From: Crocinitomicaceae bacterium
GTDB taxonomy: Bacteria; Bacteroidota; Bacteroidia; Flavobacteriales_D; Crocinitomicaceae
Direction of reading: 5' to 3'
Assembly (NCBI GenBank): GCA_030727405.1
Contig: JANRBR010000004.1
Location: 1 to 39,580, forward strand
Length of the DNA stretch: 39,580 nucleotides
The notes beneath the pieces were generated by a model. The model was not told where the DNA came from. It worked only from the letters and a program-made list of their open reading frames with translations, and searched no databases. The position numbers and the translations under genes are program-made. This document shows, piece after piece, positions 15,870 to 25,149 of the stretch; the stretch's first letter is position 1; every line of letters begins with the position of its first letter.

Positions 15870-18569
15870 TTAACGAATCAAATTTACCGTTCCAGTGATG
15901 ACTTTTCGCTCATCTAAATCCGGATTTTTGTAAACAATTCGATACGTATAGACACCTTCAGGTGCATCCAGTCCTTCTGCTCCAACAGAACCATCCCAAC
16001 CGAATAACACATTCCTTGTTTCATAGATCACTTCTCCCCAACGATTATAAATTTGCATTTCGAAATTCAACGGATCGTACCCGGAATAGAAAATAGGCAT
16101 GAAAATTTGATTGTTTTGGTCTCCATCAGGGGTGAAACTATTTGGGATATAATACAGTTCATTGTACTGATAGCCTATAGAAAAAGAAGTACTATCCATA
16201 CAATTCAAATCTGTTAAAGCGGTTAAATGGATCGTATATCCATTCATGGTACTTTGAAATACATGCGAAGGCTCGAAATCAGTGGAGGATTGTCCATCTC
16301 CAAAATTCCAAACATATTGCGTAGCTCCAGTTGAAAAATTACTAAACTGAACATACTGAGCTTCATTTGTAAATACACTTATTGGTGATTCAAAATTGGC
16401 ATCAGGCAAGTTTTCTACGTAAATGTAATTTGTTTCGGTATTTGAATCAAAACAACCGTTAATGGTCGTTGCTGCCAAGGTAACATCGAAGGTTCCTCCA
16501 ACAGGGAAAACGATGTTAGCGGTTCCTCCAGTGCTAGTTAAAGAATTGCTTGTGCTCCAATTGTAAGTGACATTGGTTTGATCACTTGCGGTGAATGTGA
16601 CGCTTAATGGCGCACACCCTTCAATGATGTTTGAATTGAAAGTTACAACGGGTAATGGATTTACTGTCACTGTTCCGGATGCCGGTAAACTTGGACAATT
16701 TAGTAAGGTGTAAATTACAGTAAGGGTCGTATCGTTGGATGGACTTAAGGTTTGATTTGCTCCGCCAAGAACATTTAAGGGCCCCCAAGTATAACTTCCT
16801 CCAGTTAAATTTGGAGATGCTGTTAAGGTGACGTTATCTCCATCACAGATGGTTTCGTTGTTGATGGTAACAACTGGAATTGGATTTACAGTGACAATTG
16901 CATTCACGCTTGGACTTGTACAATTGTTGAGCGTATATGCAACCGAATACGTTGTTGTCGATGCCGGACTTATTTGGATTGAACTGGTGGTTTCACCTGT
17001 AGACCACAAATACGTTCCATTCGGTAAATTCGCATTCGCATTAAGGGTAGCGATGTCTCCAAAACATATGGTCGTATTGGAAGTAGATGCCACAGGAATC
17101 GGATTCACAAGAACGGTTGAGTTGGCTGTTCCAGTACATCCTTGTAAAGTGTAAACAACAGTGTAGGTACTTGTCGCATTTGGTGAGACCGTGATCGAAT
17201 TTCCTGTTGATGGTAAGGGCGACCATGAATAGGTTCCTCCTGTTAAATCAACGATGCTTGTTAACGTAGTTGATGAACCATTACAAATAGTATCATTAGC
17301 TACACCCACCACCGGATTCGGTTTCACAATGATATCTGCCGAAACGCTTGGTGATACACAGCTGTTAACACTCGTAAATACAACTGAATAAGTCGTGTTG
17401 ACAATCGGGGAATCATTAAGTGATGCAGTAGTTGCTCCGGTAGACCATAAATAAGTTCCTCCTGCTGAAACATTTGAAACAAAAAGTGCTCCTGCTTGAC
17501 CTAAGCAAATGCTGTCATTAACAACTTGTGGTTGAGGTGTAGGTTCTACTGTTACTACAACGTTACTTGTACTTGTACAACCATTTGCAGCATACTCTAC
17601 GGTATATGTTGTCGTTGAAGTCGGATTGACGGATAAACTAGCGTTATTTCCTAAAACAGTTCCATTTTCAGACCAAGTCCAAATACCCCCAGGGGTGGAG
17701 GAGCTTGCCGTTAAGGTGCCACCAGTTCCATTTTGGCATATGGTAATTGGATTTACGGTTATTGCTGGACCAGGATTGACAACCACGGTCGTACTTGCAT
17801 TGGCTATTCCACAATTGGGTACAGTTACAACAACCGTATAATTTCCAGATGCAGCGACAGTAGGAGAGGTTATTGTAGGGTTTTGAATGATGGATGTAAA
17901 TCCATTTGGCCCCGTCCATGCATACGTGTATGTTCCGGCTGGATTTGCAGTAGTTGTTAAATTGAGGGCTTGACCCGAACAAATCGGACTATTAGATCCG
18001 GCTGTAATGGTAGGAGTTTGACAACAATTGATGTACATATTGATCCGGCCGATGTTGTAATTTACCTCCGACCAAATATTCGTCATTGCGGCACCTGTAC
18101 CGGCCGGACAAGATTGCATTCCACTTCGTTGGAGTGTGGTATTAAATCCATTGATACTTGTCACAAAATTTGCTGGACCGTAACTGTTTATGCAAGTTGC
18201 ACCACGAGAGCCATAAACACCAATTATATCTCCTGTAGCAACAGGAATATTACATGGTACTACACCAGTTGCCGGAGCATTTGTAATGGTAAATAATTGG
18301 GTAAAACTATTCGTCGTTCCTGCAAATGCCGGAGGAGGACCAGCGGTAAATTTCACAACACGAATGGTTTGGGTCCCAGCGGCGTTGGCATCTGGTGGCA
18401 CGTACAATCCACAAATCGTAAAGTTTGTGGGAGCAGTAAAATGGTATCCACGTATCATGCTGGTAAATGTATTTACCTGCGTTCCAACACTAATTGCCGT
18501 TCCTTGAGCAAGCACTGGAAATAAGTTCCAAAGAATGATGCTCAGAAATACTAATTTTTTTAAATTCAC
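15870..18569 (-). CDS. T9SS type B cargo protein with Ig-like and PKD modules (899 residues)
   Basis: A secreted surface protein. The signal peptide (about 1-21) ends in VLAQ. Residues about 22-185 are a unique N-terminal domain with several Cys residues. From about 186 to 637 come six Ig-like modules of roughly 75 residues. Most carry a Cys near the start (TICxG) and another near the end (NGCTS or similar), probably a disulphide pair. Two PKD modules follow (about 640-720 and 721-800, the second with WNFGDGQSS). Residues about 805-899 are a T9SS type B sorting domain (YIPNSFTPDGD, IYNRWGEVIYE, GWDGS, GVYTY, final GTVNLIR). It should be exported across the outer membrane by T9SS and stay at or leave the surface, probably as an adhesin. 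It starts 2 bases after the stop of its larger paralogue. Confidence 0.92.
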   Translation of the reverse strand: MNLKKLVFLSIILWNLFPVLAQGTAISVGTQVNTFTSMIRGYHFTAPTNFTICGLYVPPDANAAGTQTIRVVKFTAGPPPAFAGTTNSFTQLFTITNAPATGVVPCNIPVATGDIIGVYGSRGATCINSYGPANFVTSINGFNTTLQRSGMQSCPAGTGAAMTNIWSEVNYNIGRINMYINCCQTPTITAGSNSPICSGQALNLTTTANPAGTYTYAWTGPNGFTSIIQNPTITSPTVAASGNYTVVVTVPNCGIANASTTVVVNPGPAITVNPITICQNGTGGTLTASSSTPGGIWTWSENGTVLGNNASLSVNPTSTTTYTVEYAANGCTSTSNVVVTVEPTPQPQVVNDSICLGQAGALFVSNVSAGGTYLWSTGATTASLNDSPIVNTTYSVVFTSVNSCVSPSVSADIIVKPNPVVGVANDTICNGSSTTLTSIVDLTGGTYSWSPLPSTGNSITVSPNATSTYTVVYTLQGCTGTANSTVLVNPIPVASTSNTTICFGDIATLNANANLPNGTYLWSTGETTSSIQISPASTTTYSVAYTLNNCTSPSVNAIVTVNPIPVVTINNETICDGDNVTLTASPNLTGGSYTWGPLNVLGGANQTLSPSNDTTLTVIYTLLNCPSLPASGTVTVNPLPVVTFNSNIIEGCAPLSVTFTASDQTNVTYNWSTSNSLTSTGGTANIVFPVGGTFDVTLAATTINGCFDSNTETNYIYVENLPDANFESPISVFTNEAQYVQFSNFSTGATQYVWNFGDGQSSTDFEPSHVFQSTMNGYTIHLTALTDLNCMDSTSFSIGYQYNELYYIPNSFTPDGDQNNQIFMPIFYSGYDPLNFEMQIYNRWGEVIYETRNVLFGWDGSVGAEGLDAPEGVYTYRIVYKNPDLDERKVITGTVNLIR

Positions 18570-18571
18570 GT

Positions 18572-21500
18572 TTATCGAATTAAGTTTACTTGACCAAGGA
18601 TCATTTTTCGCTCGTCAAAATTAGGGATTTTAATGAATATCTGATAAGTATAAACCCCAGCTTGACAATCTTTACCTTCTTCACCAATTGATCCGTCCCA
18701 ACCGATCACTGGATCACTGCTTTCAAAAATAAGTTCTCCCCAACGGTTGTAAACATATAGATTGTAGTTGTAGCTGTCTATTCCACTCGTAAAAACTGGA
18801 TTAAATGTTTGATTGAACATGTCTCCATCTGGTGTAAAGGAATTCGGAATGTAATAAACCAAACCAGGATCAAAGCCAATAAAATAATTTGCCGTATCCG
18901 AACAGCCTAAAGTTGAAACAGCTGTAAGCACAACGTCAAATCCATCTTCATTATTTTCAAACAAATGTGCTGGCCCCTCTTCCGTTGATATTCCACCGTC
19001 GCCAAAATCCCATAGATATGTAGCTGCACCTAAGCTATTATTCATGAAATACATGGTTTGATTTGGCTCCGTAAATACTTCTGATGAAGGTTCAAACAGG
19101 GCAATTGGATAATTGTCAACTTGTATGTAATTTGCAATCGTTTCCGTTACACTACATCCATTTAAATTTGCTGTCAAGCTCACGTCAAATGTACCATTCA
19201 TTTGAAATAGGATGTCTGCCTGTGATCCTGTCGCATTGAGACCGTTGCTGGTTGTCCAGGTGTAGGAAGAATTGGTATTGTCATCTGCAGAAAACGTAAC
19301 AGATAAAGGGTTACAACCTTGTGTCACATTTGCACTAAACGTTGCAATAGGTAGTGGGTTCACTGTAATCGAACTAACAGCAATTGGGCTCGTGCATCCA
19401 TTTAATGTATAACTAACCGTTATGGTTGTATCGTTCATTGGACTGAAAACTTGAGACGCTGCACCCACAATTCCGGGTGTTCCCCAAGAATATGTTCCAC
19501 CTGGCAAATTCGAAATGGCTGTTATAAGCGCATTAGAACCAGCACAGATGGTACTGTTATTTATTCCTAAAGCAGGAATCGGATTGACAGATATTACTAC
19601 ACCTACTGGTGAACTCAGACAGCCATTTAAATTGTACACGACGAAATAATTTGTGGTGCTTGGAGGACTAACTACGATCGTATCATTCGTTATTCCATTG
19701 GACCAAACAAATACTCCTCCAGTTAAAGGAGTAGTACAAACCAATTGGGCTGTTTGACCCGAACAAATGGTTTGATTGATTGCTTGTGGTATTGAAACGG
19801 GTTTAACGAATATTTCCGAAGTACTTGTATCCGTACAGCCGAATAATGAATAGATTACCTGGTAAGTGGTGGTTGAGGTTGGTGAAACCAAGATGTTTGC
19901 TGTTACTCCATTTGTTGGGGTCCAAATGTACGTGCCCCCTGGAAGATTCACAGTTGAGTTAATGGTAGTACTTTGACCATTACAAATCGTATCGTTTAGA
20001 ATACTAATGACAGGATATGGATGAACGGTAACAGTCATATTGGTGCTATTGGCGCACAAACCTGAATTTGGTTGAAAAGTATACGTTGTTGTTGCAGAAT
20101 AATTAGGCGCGGGGCTCCAAGTTCCTTGAACGTTATTCGTTGATGTGCTTGGCAATGTAAAAGCACCGTTCTCACAAATAGCACCGATTTGATTAAATGT
20201 TGGAATCGTGTTGGGTGTGAAAGTAATGGTAATGCTTTCGCTGTCAATACAACCATTGGCGTTTGTCACGGTGTACGTATAGGTTCCAGCCGTTGTTACC
20301 GTTAGTGCTGCTGTACTAGAAACGTTCGTCGTGCCATTACTCCATGATGCGCTTATCCCACCGCCCCCTGTTAATGAAATTTGCGTTGTGTTACAATCAA
20401 GTATCGTTGAATTGGTGTTGTTTGCGATAGATGCAATGGGTGCAACAATATCCTGAGTGATCACAATATTGGTCAGTGAAGTACAACCATTAGGAGCGGT
20501 AACGACAACAGTATAGAATCCTGGATTCGTGACCGATAACGAAGAAGTATTTCCAACATTTGCCGTTCCACTATACCAAGAATAGGATCCACCACCTGTA
20601 GCTGTCAATGGAATATTGGTTGTTGCACAAGTTAATATTGTTGTATTCGGAACATTTATCCCTGCTGTTGGAGAAGAAGTGTTTTGAGTAATAGTTGTGG
20701 CAGCGGTTGCTGTACAGCCATTGGTTCCTGTTACAGTGACTGTATATGTTCCAGGAGATGTTACTACAATTGTAGCACTCGTTCCAACAATTCCCATTCC
20801 ATCAGACCAAGAATAAGTTCCCCCTCCAGTAGCTGTCAAGGAGATACTTGTGGTTGTACAAGTTATTACGGTCGTTGACGGAGCAATAATTGTAGCTGCA
20901 GGTGGGGTGATGTTTTGTGTGATGCTTTGTGTGGCAGTTCCTGTACAACCATTTGCAGCTGTTAATGTCACAGTGTAGTTTCCGGGAGTACTTACTGTTA
21001 ATAATGGATTGGTACTAATAAGCGTTGGATTCGTCCAGGCAAAGTCTCCTGTACCATTTGCTGTTAATGAAATGCTCGTTGTTGAACACGTAAGTATATT
21101 TGAAGCAAGCGGTGTGATACTCACCATTGGTGGAGTAATGTTTTGAGTAATGATTTGAGTGGCCGTAGCAGAACATCCATTGGCACCTGTGACTGTAACG
21201 GTATAAGTTCCTAGTGAGGTTACGTTTAATGCGGAACTTGTTCCTAGGATTGTGGATCCGTCAGACCAAGAATACGTGCCTCCTCCAGTTGCATCAAGAG
21301 TAATATTCGCTGTACTACATGTTAATATGTTGGTAGCGGGAGGTGTTATGGCGGCAACTGGCAGTGGATTTATCTCAATGTTCAAGCTTGCTATTGTTGC
21401 GCAGATTCCAGCTGAAGGTGTAAATGTATAGGTTGTCGTTTGTTGGTTATTTAGTGCTGGTGTCCAAGTGCCTGTGAAACCATTTAACGAAGTACTTGGA

Positions 21501-23167
21501 ATAGGCGAAAGAATAGTACCAGCACATTCGGCAGCGATAGGGTTAAAAGTTGGAGTGATGTTTGGATTGATGATAAGTGTCCCATTTACATTATTCGTTC
21601 CGTCCCAAAAACCACCCCCGGTAGCATTATAAGCCCCATAGCTAGTACAACCGTTCATGGTGTAGCGAAAGGCATAATAATATGTTCCGGGAGTTAACGC
21701 AGGAATCACCCCGGAATATTCGTCATTGTTCAAACTTATACCTGATGGATTATAATTTGCTGTAGTCCAGCTTGCACTTGGCCAAGTAGATGGATCAGTA
21801 TCCACCGTGTTATAGGCGAATTCAACGGTAATTCCTGGACCCTGGCCGGCAAAATTTGTCACGCCGGGTTCAAAAACCTGTCCGAAAATGGATGTTGGTT
21901 GACCTTCGCAAATTGTTGAAACTCCTGGGGATTGAATATTAGCCCAGTCTATGACATTTGAAACAGTCACGGTACCGCTTGAAATAGCTGAGTTGCAGCC
22001 GTTTAACGTATAAGAAACAGAATAGTTAGTTGTGGCATTAGGTGTGACACTGATGGATGAGGTGGTTTCGTTTCCTGGAGACCATAAATAAGTGCCTCCG
22101 GCAATCGATGGTGTCGCTGTAAGTGTTGCTGTTTGACCACTACAAACGACTACATTGTTCACACTGACAACAGGTGTTGGGTTAACCGTAACAACTACTT
22201 GGTCGTTCGCTGTACAACCATTTGAAGTGGCGGTTAAGGTGTAGGTTGTTGTTGTCGTTGGTGTTGCTGTTGGTGTCAAAATATTGTTGGAACTCAAGGT
22301 TGCTCCGGGAGACCAAACATATGTGACAGGAGTGCTTCCACCACCACTTCCGTTGCACCCTGCAATGATCGTAGAAGTAGTTTGTCCTCCAGTAATGGAT
22401 CCAGTATTTACAACATTGCCGCCACAGAGGATGGAAAAAGTGGCATTATTATCGTTAAATGCCCCTTGGGTTTCAATGAAAAAAGTATAAGGACCTGATC
22501 CAGGATTATTAATCGCCACTGTATTTGTTGATGCTAAAACATAAGGCCCGCCAGAACCAATGATGGTTCCTGCAGCATTGGTTAAGATCCAAGAGGTTTC
22601 ATCTAAAAATGCAGGTTGAATTGGACTAGAAATGGTAACTGTTAAAGTGCCTGAACTTCCTCCTGTTGAGCCAGCGCCTGCTGTAACCGTTCCGTTTAAA
22701 TTTGTAGATTGTCCGGAACAAATGACCACATCTTGACCTGCATTAACTATGGGGTTCACACAAGGAGGTGTTGGACAAGAAACAGTGTAGCTCATGGAAG
22801 TGGGACTGTTCAAAAATGCACAAACGAATCTCGAAAGGTGCACATAGTATTGGCCTGTTCCTGGGCATGTCCAAGTGAATGTGGATTGCAGACCACATTG
22901 ATCATCCCACGCCCCTAATTGTACAAAGGAGGAATTATATAATCTAAGGTATGTATCATTTGAGCTCAGTCCACAAGTAGAAAAGGTATAGCTACAACCC
23001 GCTGTTGCTGTAAAGGGAAATGAAATGATTCCTGTTGAATAGGACGGGGTATATTGAACAGCAGTTGTAGGTGTGATGGGAAGTGTCACCGTTGCAGGCG
23101 AACAAAATTGTGCTCTTAACCCCACTGAAAAAAACAGTGACATCAAAAAAATGATGAAAGATTTCAT
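18572..23167 (-). CDS. T9SS type B cargo protein with Ig-like repeats and PKD modules (1531 residues)
   Basis: A giant surface protein. It has a signal peptide (1-20, LRAQ), a Cys-rich N-terminal domain resembling a pre-peptidase C-terminal (PPC) fold (about 21-135), a unique domain (about 165-255) and Ig-like modules (about 278-402). A second unique block (about 405-535) is followed by five tandem repeats of about 76 residues (603-983), further Ig-like modules (about 1045-1270), PKD modules (about 1272-1350 and 1355-1430, the latter with WDFGDGG) and the T9SS type B sorting domain (about 1437-1531: YIPNSFTPDGD, VYNRWGELIFE, GWDGS, GQVNLIR). It is rich in Thr, Ser, Asn and Gly. Most modules hold a Cys pair. 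Probably an adhesin or fibrous surface protein. It heads the leftward cluster and has its own candidate promoter. Confidence 0.92.
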   Translation of the reverse strand: MKSFIIFLMSLFFSVGLRAQFCSPATVTLPITPTTAVQYTPSYSTGIISFPFTATAGCSYTFSTCGLSSNDTYLRLYNSSFVQLGAWDDQCGLQSTFTWTCPGTGQYYVHLSRFVCAFLNSPTSMSYTVSCPTPPCVNPIVNAGQDVVICSGQSTNLNGTVTAGAGSTGGSSGTLTVTISSPIQPAFLDETSWILTNAAGTIIGSGGPYVLASTNTVAINNPGSGPYTFFIETQGAFNDNNATFSILCGGNVVNTGSITGGQTTSTIIAGCNGSGGGSTPVTYVWSPGATLSSNNILTPTATPTTTTTYTLTATSNGCTANDQVVVTVNPTPVVSVNNVVVCSGQTATLTATPSIAGGTYLWSPGNETTSSISVTPNATTNYSVSYTLNGCNSAISSGTVTVSNVIDWANIQSPGVSTICEGQPTSIFGQVFEPGVTNFAGQGPGITVEFAYNTVDTDPSTWPSASWTTANYNPSGISLNNDEYSGVIPALTPGTYYYAFRYTMNGCTSYGAYNATGGGFWDGTNNVNGTLIINPNITPTFNPIAAECAGTILSPIPSTSLNGFTGTWTPALNNQQTTTYTFTPSAGICATIASLNIEINPLPVAAITPPATNILTCSTANITLDATGGGTYSWSDGSTILGTSSALNVTSLGTYTVTVTGANGCSATATQIITQNITPPMVSITPLASNILTCSTTSISLTANGTGDFAWTNPTLISTNPLLTVSTPGNYTVTLTAANGCTGTATQSITQNITPPAATIIAPSTTVITCTTTSISLTATGGGTYSWSDGMGIVGTSATIVVTSPGTYTVTVTGTNGCTATAATTITQNTSSPTAGINVPNTTILTCATTNIPLTATGGGSYSWYSGTANVGNTSSLSVTNPGFYTVVVTAPNGCTSLTNIVITQDIVAPIASIANNTNSTILDCNTTQISLTGGGGISASWSNGTTNVSSTAALTVTTAGTYTYTVTNANGCIDSESITITFTPNTIPTFNQIGAICENGAFTLPSTSTNNVQGTWSPAPNYSATTTYTFQPNSGLCANSTNMTVTVHPYPVISILNDTICNGQSTTINSTVNLPGGTYIWTPTNGVTANILVSPTSTTTYQVIYSLFGCTDTSTSEIFVKPVSIPQAINQTICSGQTAQLVCTTPLTGGVFVWSNGITNDTIVVSPPSTTNYFVVYNLNGCLSSPVGVVISVNPIPALGINNSTICAGSNALITAISNLPGGTYSWGTPGIVGAASQVFSPMNDTTITVSYTLNGCTSPIAVSSITVNPLPIATFSANVTQGCNPLSVTFSADDNTNSSYTWTTSNGLNATGSQADILFQMNGTFDVSLTANLNGCSVTETIANYIQVDNYPIALFEPSSEVFTEPNQTMYFMNNSLGAATYLWDFGDGGISTEEGPAHLFENNEDGFDVVLTAVSTLGCSDTANYFIGFDPGLVYYIPNSFTPDGDMFNQTFNPVFTSGIDSYNYNLYVYNRWGELIFESSDPVIGWDGSIGEEGKDCQAGVYTYQIFIKIPNFDERKMILGQVNLIR
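20219..21361 (-). repeat. Five tandem coding repeats of about 228 bases
   Basis: Within the 1531-residue cargo gene, protein residues 603-983 are five copies of a module of about 76 residues. Each starts near 'PP..I' and 'ILTC.TT.ISLTA', then has a GGGTYSWSDG-like strand, a PGTYTVTVT strand and NGCTATA, ending in ITQN. Copies 1 and 3 are the most alike (both with GGGTYSWSDG and GTYTVTVTG). Such repeats can change number by recombination or slippage. Confidence 0.85.
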
Positions 23168-23207
23168 TCCTAGTAGTAGTTATTCGTAATAGTTAGTTTA
23201 AGCAGGC

Positions 23208-23238
23208 TAAATATAGCGCTAAATAAACGAACTTCCAA
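23208..23238 (-). promoter_or_regulatory. Candidate promoter of the T9SS cargo/polysaccharide cluster
   Basis: On the minus strand TTG (23236-23238) and TATATTTA (23208-23215) are spaced by 20 bases. The -7 box differs from TAnnTTTG at one base. It would give a leader of about 34 bases before the 1531-residue gene. Based on sequence match only. Confidence 0.4.
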
Positions 23239-23263
23239 CTAATAGGTTGCCTATTTGATAGTT
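23237..23263 (-). terminator. Possible hairpin after accC
   Basis: The sequence can fold with two stem parts, AACTA/TAGTT and ATAGG/CCTAT, around a TTG loop, with a 4-base bulge. It lies just past the accC stop. No T-tract follows it on the minus strand, so if it terminates transcription it is not a classic intrinsic terminator. Confidence 0.25.
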
Positions 23264-23288
23264 AAGAGAATATCAGCAAGAAGAAATC

Positions 23289-24623
23289 CTAGAATTCAAA
23301 CGATTCCATAAATTTTGTTGTGAAATTTCCTTTACAGAAATCTTCGTTTTGCATAAGTTTTTGATGAAAAGGAATGGTCGTTTTTACACCGCCAATGACG
23401 TATTCATCCAAAGCGCGTTTCATTTTGGCGATCGCTTCTTCTCTCGTTTGAGCCACAACAATTAATTTAGAAATCATAGAATCATAGTTCGGCGGAATGG
23501 TATAACCCGCATAGACATGTGCGTCTATTCGAACACCATGACCCCCGGGACAATGGTAATCCGTAATTTTCCCTGGACTAGGCCTAAAATCCATGTATGG
23601 GTCTTCTGCATTGATCCGGCATTGAATCGCATGCATTTGTGGATAATAATTCTTTCCTGAGATTTTTTGTCCAGCAGCAATTAAAATTTGTTCCTTAATC
23701 AAATCATAATTGATGACCTCTTCTGTGATGGTATGTTCTACTTGAATGCGCGTGTTCATCTCCATAAAATAGAAGTCACGGTTTTTATCCACCAAGAATT
23801 CAACTGTTCCAACACCTTCGTATTTTACTGCCTTGGCTGCCTTAATGGCTGCGTCACCCATGCGATCGCGTAATTCGTCCGTCATGAATGGAGAAGGGGT
23901 CTCTTCGACCAATTTTTGGTGTCTACGTTGAATGGAACAATCGCGTTCAGATAAATGGCAAGCATTTCCATATTGATCTCCAGCAATTTGAATTTCAATG
24001 TGTCTTGGCTCTTCGATGAATTTCTCCATGTAGATGCCATCATTACCAAATGCAGCGCCAGCCTCTTGACGAGCTGAATCCCAAGCATCTTGAATGTCTT
24101 CTTCTTTCCAAACTATGCGCATTCCTTTACCTCCGCCTCCAGCGGTTGCTTTGAGGATGACAGGGTATTTGATTTCTGTTGCTACTTTCTTAGCATCAGC
24201 GACGTCTTTCAATAATCCAACGGATCCTGGAATACAAGGAACACCGGCTGCAATCATCGTTGCTTTTGCCGTGGCTTTATCACCCATCCCAGCTATTTGT
24301 TCCGGCAATGCTCCAATAAATTTGATGCCATGTTCTTGGCAAACGCGCGAAAATTTCTCGTTTTCTGATAAGAATCCGTAACCTGGATGAATTGCATCGG
24401 CATTTGTAATCTCTGCTGCTGCAATAATGTTTGGAATAGATAAGTAAGATTTCGCAGATACTGGTGGACCAATACAAACTGCTTCATCCGCAAATCGGAC
24501 AGGAAGACTGTCCTTATCTGCCGTTGAATATACAGCAACTGTTTTAATACCCATTTCTTTACAGGTACGGATAACACGCATAGCGATTTCACCGCGGTTT
24601 GCGATTAGAATTTTCTTAAACAT
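23289..24623 (-). CDS. accC: Biotin carboxylase subunit of acetyl-CoA carboxylase
   Basis: ATP-dependent carboxylation of biotin carried by AccB, the first half-reaction of malonyl-CoA synthesis. The 444 residues begin with the typical [18 protein letters not shown]. The ATP-grasp domain shows the glycine-rich loop [10 protein letters not shown] (about 164-173) and the catalytic [10 protein letters not shown] (about 288-297). Length and motifs match a single-domain AccC, not a fused pyruvate or propionyl-CoA carboxylase. It lies 21 bases after accB. The carboxyltransferase genes accA and accD are not in this window. Confidence 0.96.
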   Translation of the reverse strand: MFKKILIANRGEIAMRVIRTCKEMGIKTVAVYSTADKDSLPVRFADEAVCIGPPVSAKSYLSIPNIIAAAEITNADAIHPGYGFLSENEKFSRVCQEHGIKFIGALPEQIAGMGDKATAKATMIAAGVPCIPGSVGLLKDVADAKKVATEIKYPVILKATAGGGGKGMRIVWKEEDIQDAWDSARQEAGAAFGNDGIYMEKFIEEPRHIEIQIAGDQYGNACHLSERDCSIQRRHQKLVEETPSPFMTDELRDRMGDAAIKAAKAVKYEGVGTVEFLVDKNRDFYFMEMNTRIQVEHTITEEVINYDLIKEQILIAAGQKISGKNYYPQMHAIQCRINAEDPYMDFRPSPGKITDYHCPGGHGVRIDAHVYAGYTIPPNYDSMISKLIVVAQTREEAIAKMKRALDEYVIGGVKTTIPFHQKLMQNEDFCKGNFTTKFMESFEF

Positions 24624-24644
24624 AGTGAAAGATTTTTTCAGCTA

Positions 24645-25118
24645 TTATGCTGGATCTACTAAAAATAGTGGTTGATCATAATCTACAGGACTTGCATTAT
24701 CTACAAGAACTTTAACAATTTTACCAGAAACTTCTGATTCAATTTCGTTGAATGTTTTCATTGCTTCAATGATGCAAACTTTATCACCTGCTTGAATCAC
24801 GCTACCAACATTCACGAAAGCATCCTTGTCAGGACTTGGTGTTCGGTAGAATGTTCCAATCATCGGAGATTTCACCGTAATGTATCGTGCTTCTTCGGCA
24901 ATTTCAGTAGAAGCTACAGGTGTTGCTGCTACCGGAGCGGCAGGAGCTGCAACTTGAGGCAAGGCAACAGGAGCAGCAGCTTGAATATAAACAGGCTGAT
25001 CATTGGAAGCATTTGCATTTTTAATGGCAATCTTAAATCCTTCGCTTTCAATCTCAATTTTCCCAATTCCTGATTTGGAAACAAGTTTAATGAGGTCTTT
25101 AATTTCTTCTAAATTCAT
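24645..25118 (-). CDS. accB: Biotin carboxyl carrier protein of acetyl-CoA carboxylase
   Basis: A 157-residue carrier of the biotin that shuttles carboxyl groups from AccC to the carboxyltransferase. It has an N-terminal helical part, an Ala/Pro-rich flexible linker (about 47-70) and a C-terminal biotinyl domain (about 80-157). The biotin-accepting Lys is K121 in [10 protein letters not shown], where the usual motif is EAMKMMNEIE. It lies 31 bases after fabH and just before accC, as expected for a fatty-acid initiation operon. Confidence 0.96.
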   Translation of the reverse strand: MNLEEIKDLIKLVSKSGIGKIEIESEGFKIAIKNANASNDQPVYIQAAAPVALPQVAAPAAPVAATPVASTEIAEEARYITVKSPMIGTFYRTPSPDKDAFVNVGSVIQAGDKVCIIEAMKTFNEIESEVSGKIVKVLVDNASPVDYDQPLFLVDPA

Positions 25119-25149
25119 AACAATGATTTGTTTTACAAAATTACTAATA

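Noticed and set aside
17626..18524. Several open frames on the plus strand opposite the 899-residue cargo gene
   Set aside because: They lack family features and signal peptides, are rich in Cys and Tyr in a way typical of mirror frames of Thr/Asn/Gly-rich genes, and lie wholly within a well-supported gene.
20219..21361. Regularly spaced repeats that might be taken for a CRISPR array
   Set aside because: The repeats are about 228 bases long, imperfect, and in frame with the coding sequence. They encode Ig-like protein modules and there are no spacers.
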